From: Lumnitzera littorea
Taxonomy: Eukaryota > Streptophyta > Magnoliopsida > Myrtales > Combretaceae
NCBI GenBank assembly: GCA_024138015.1
Contig: JAMXBB010000001.1
Span: 90,337,936 to 90,401,935 of the forward strand
Direction: 5' to 3'
DNA: 64,000 nt
Under the pieces are notes generated by a model. The model was not told the DNA's origin, did not search any database, and was given only the letters and a program-made list of their open reading frames with translations. Shown here piece after piece: positions 63,971 to 64,000 of this stretch. Within the stretch, counting starts at the first letter, position 1; each line of letters opens with the position of its first letter. The position numbers and the translations under genes were made by a program.

Positions 63971-64000
63971 GTAATTTTTCTCTCTCATCTGACCCTTTTA

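Overview
The window is nuclear DNA of a flowering plant, most likely a dicot. It is strongly AT-rich, has a split gene with GT-AG introns, and carries plant-type Ty3/gypsy retrotransposons primed by initiator tRNA-Met, several MITEs and a relic resembling a plant pararetrovirus. I saw no rRNA, tRNA or CRISPR.

Only one living gene is evident: a DDX6/DHH1-class DEAD-box RNA helicase (RH6/RH8/RH12 group of Arabidopsis), on the + strand from about 56.4 kb and running off the right edge. Seven coding exons (57038-63970) join in frame and cover everything up to the start of helicase motif VI. Its 3.2 kb first intron carries a Tourist-like MITE with TTA target duplications and a dead fragment of a PEP-carboxylase-kinase-like gene.

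The other 56 kb is repeat territory. 1983-8834 is an old, full-length but broken gypsy element. 8.8-21.3 kb is AT-rich non-coding DNA with several foldback elements, one with a perfect 9-bp target duplication. 21437-24657 is a solo LTR with a perfect 5-bp duplication (AAATA); a second copy of its flanking sequence near 30.2-30.4 kb shows what the site looks like without it. 25.2-30.2 kb is a decayed pararetrovirus-like unit lying between TA-rich repeats. 30.4-32.1 kb is a decayed minus-strand LTR interrupted by an assembly gap with an exact 306-bp duplication across it.

34966-53345 is a three-level nest that can be unpacked from its target duplications. A 6.4 kb gypsy element (duplication ACATA) was hit in gag by a 3.8 kb element that survives as a solo LTR (duplication CCGAG). 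That LTR was in turn hit by an 8.2 kb element (duplication GTATT) with near-identical LTRs and a non-coding interior. The two inner elements share unusual TG...TA ends and look like relatives. None of the mobile elements has an intact reading frame, so any still moving would need proteins supplied from elsewhere.
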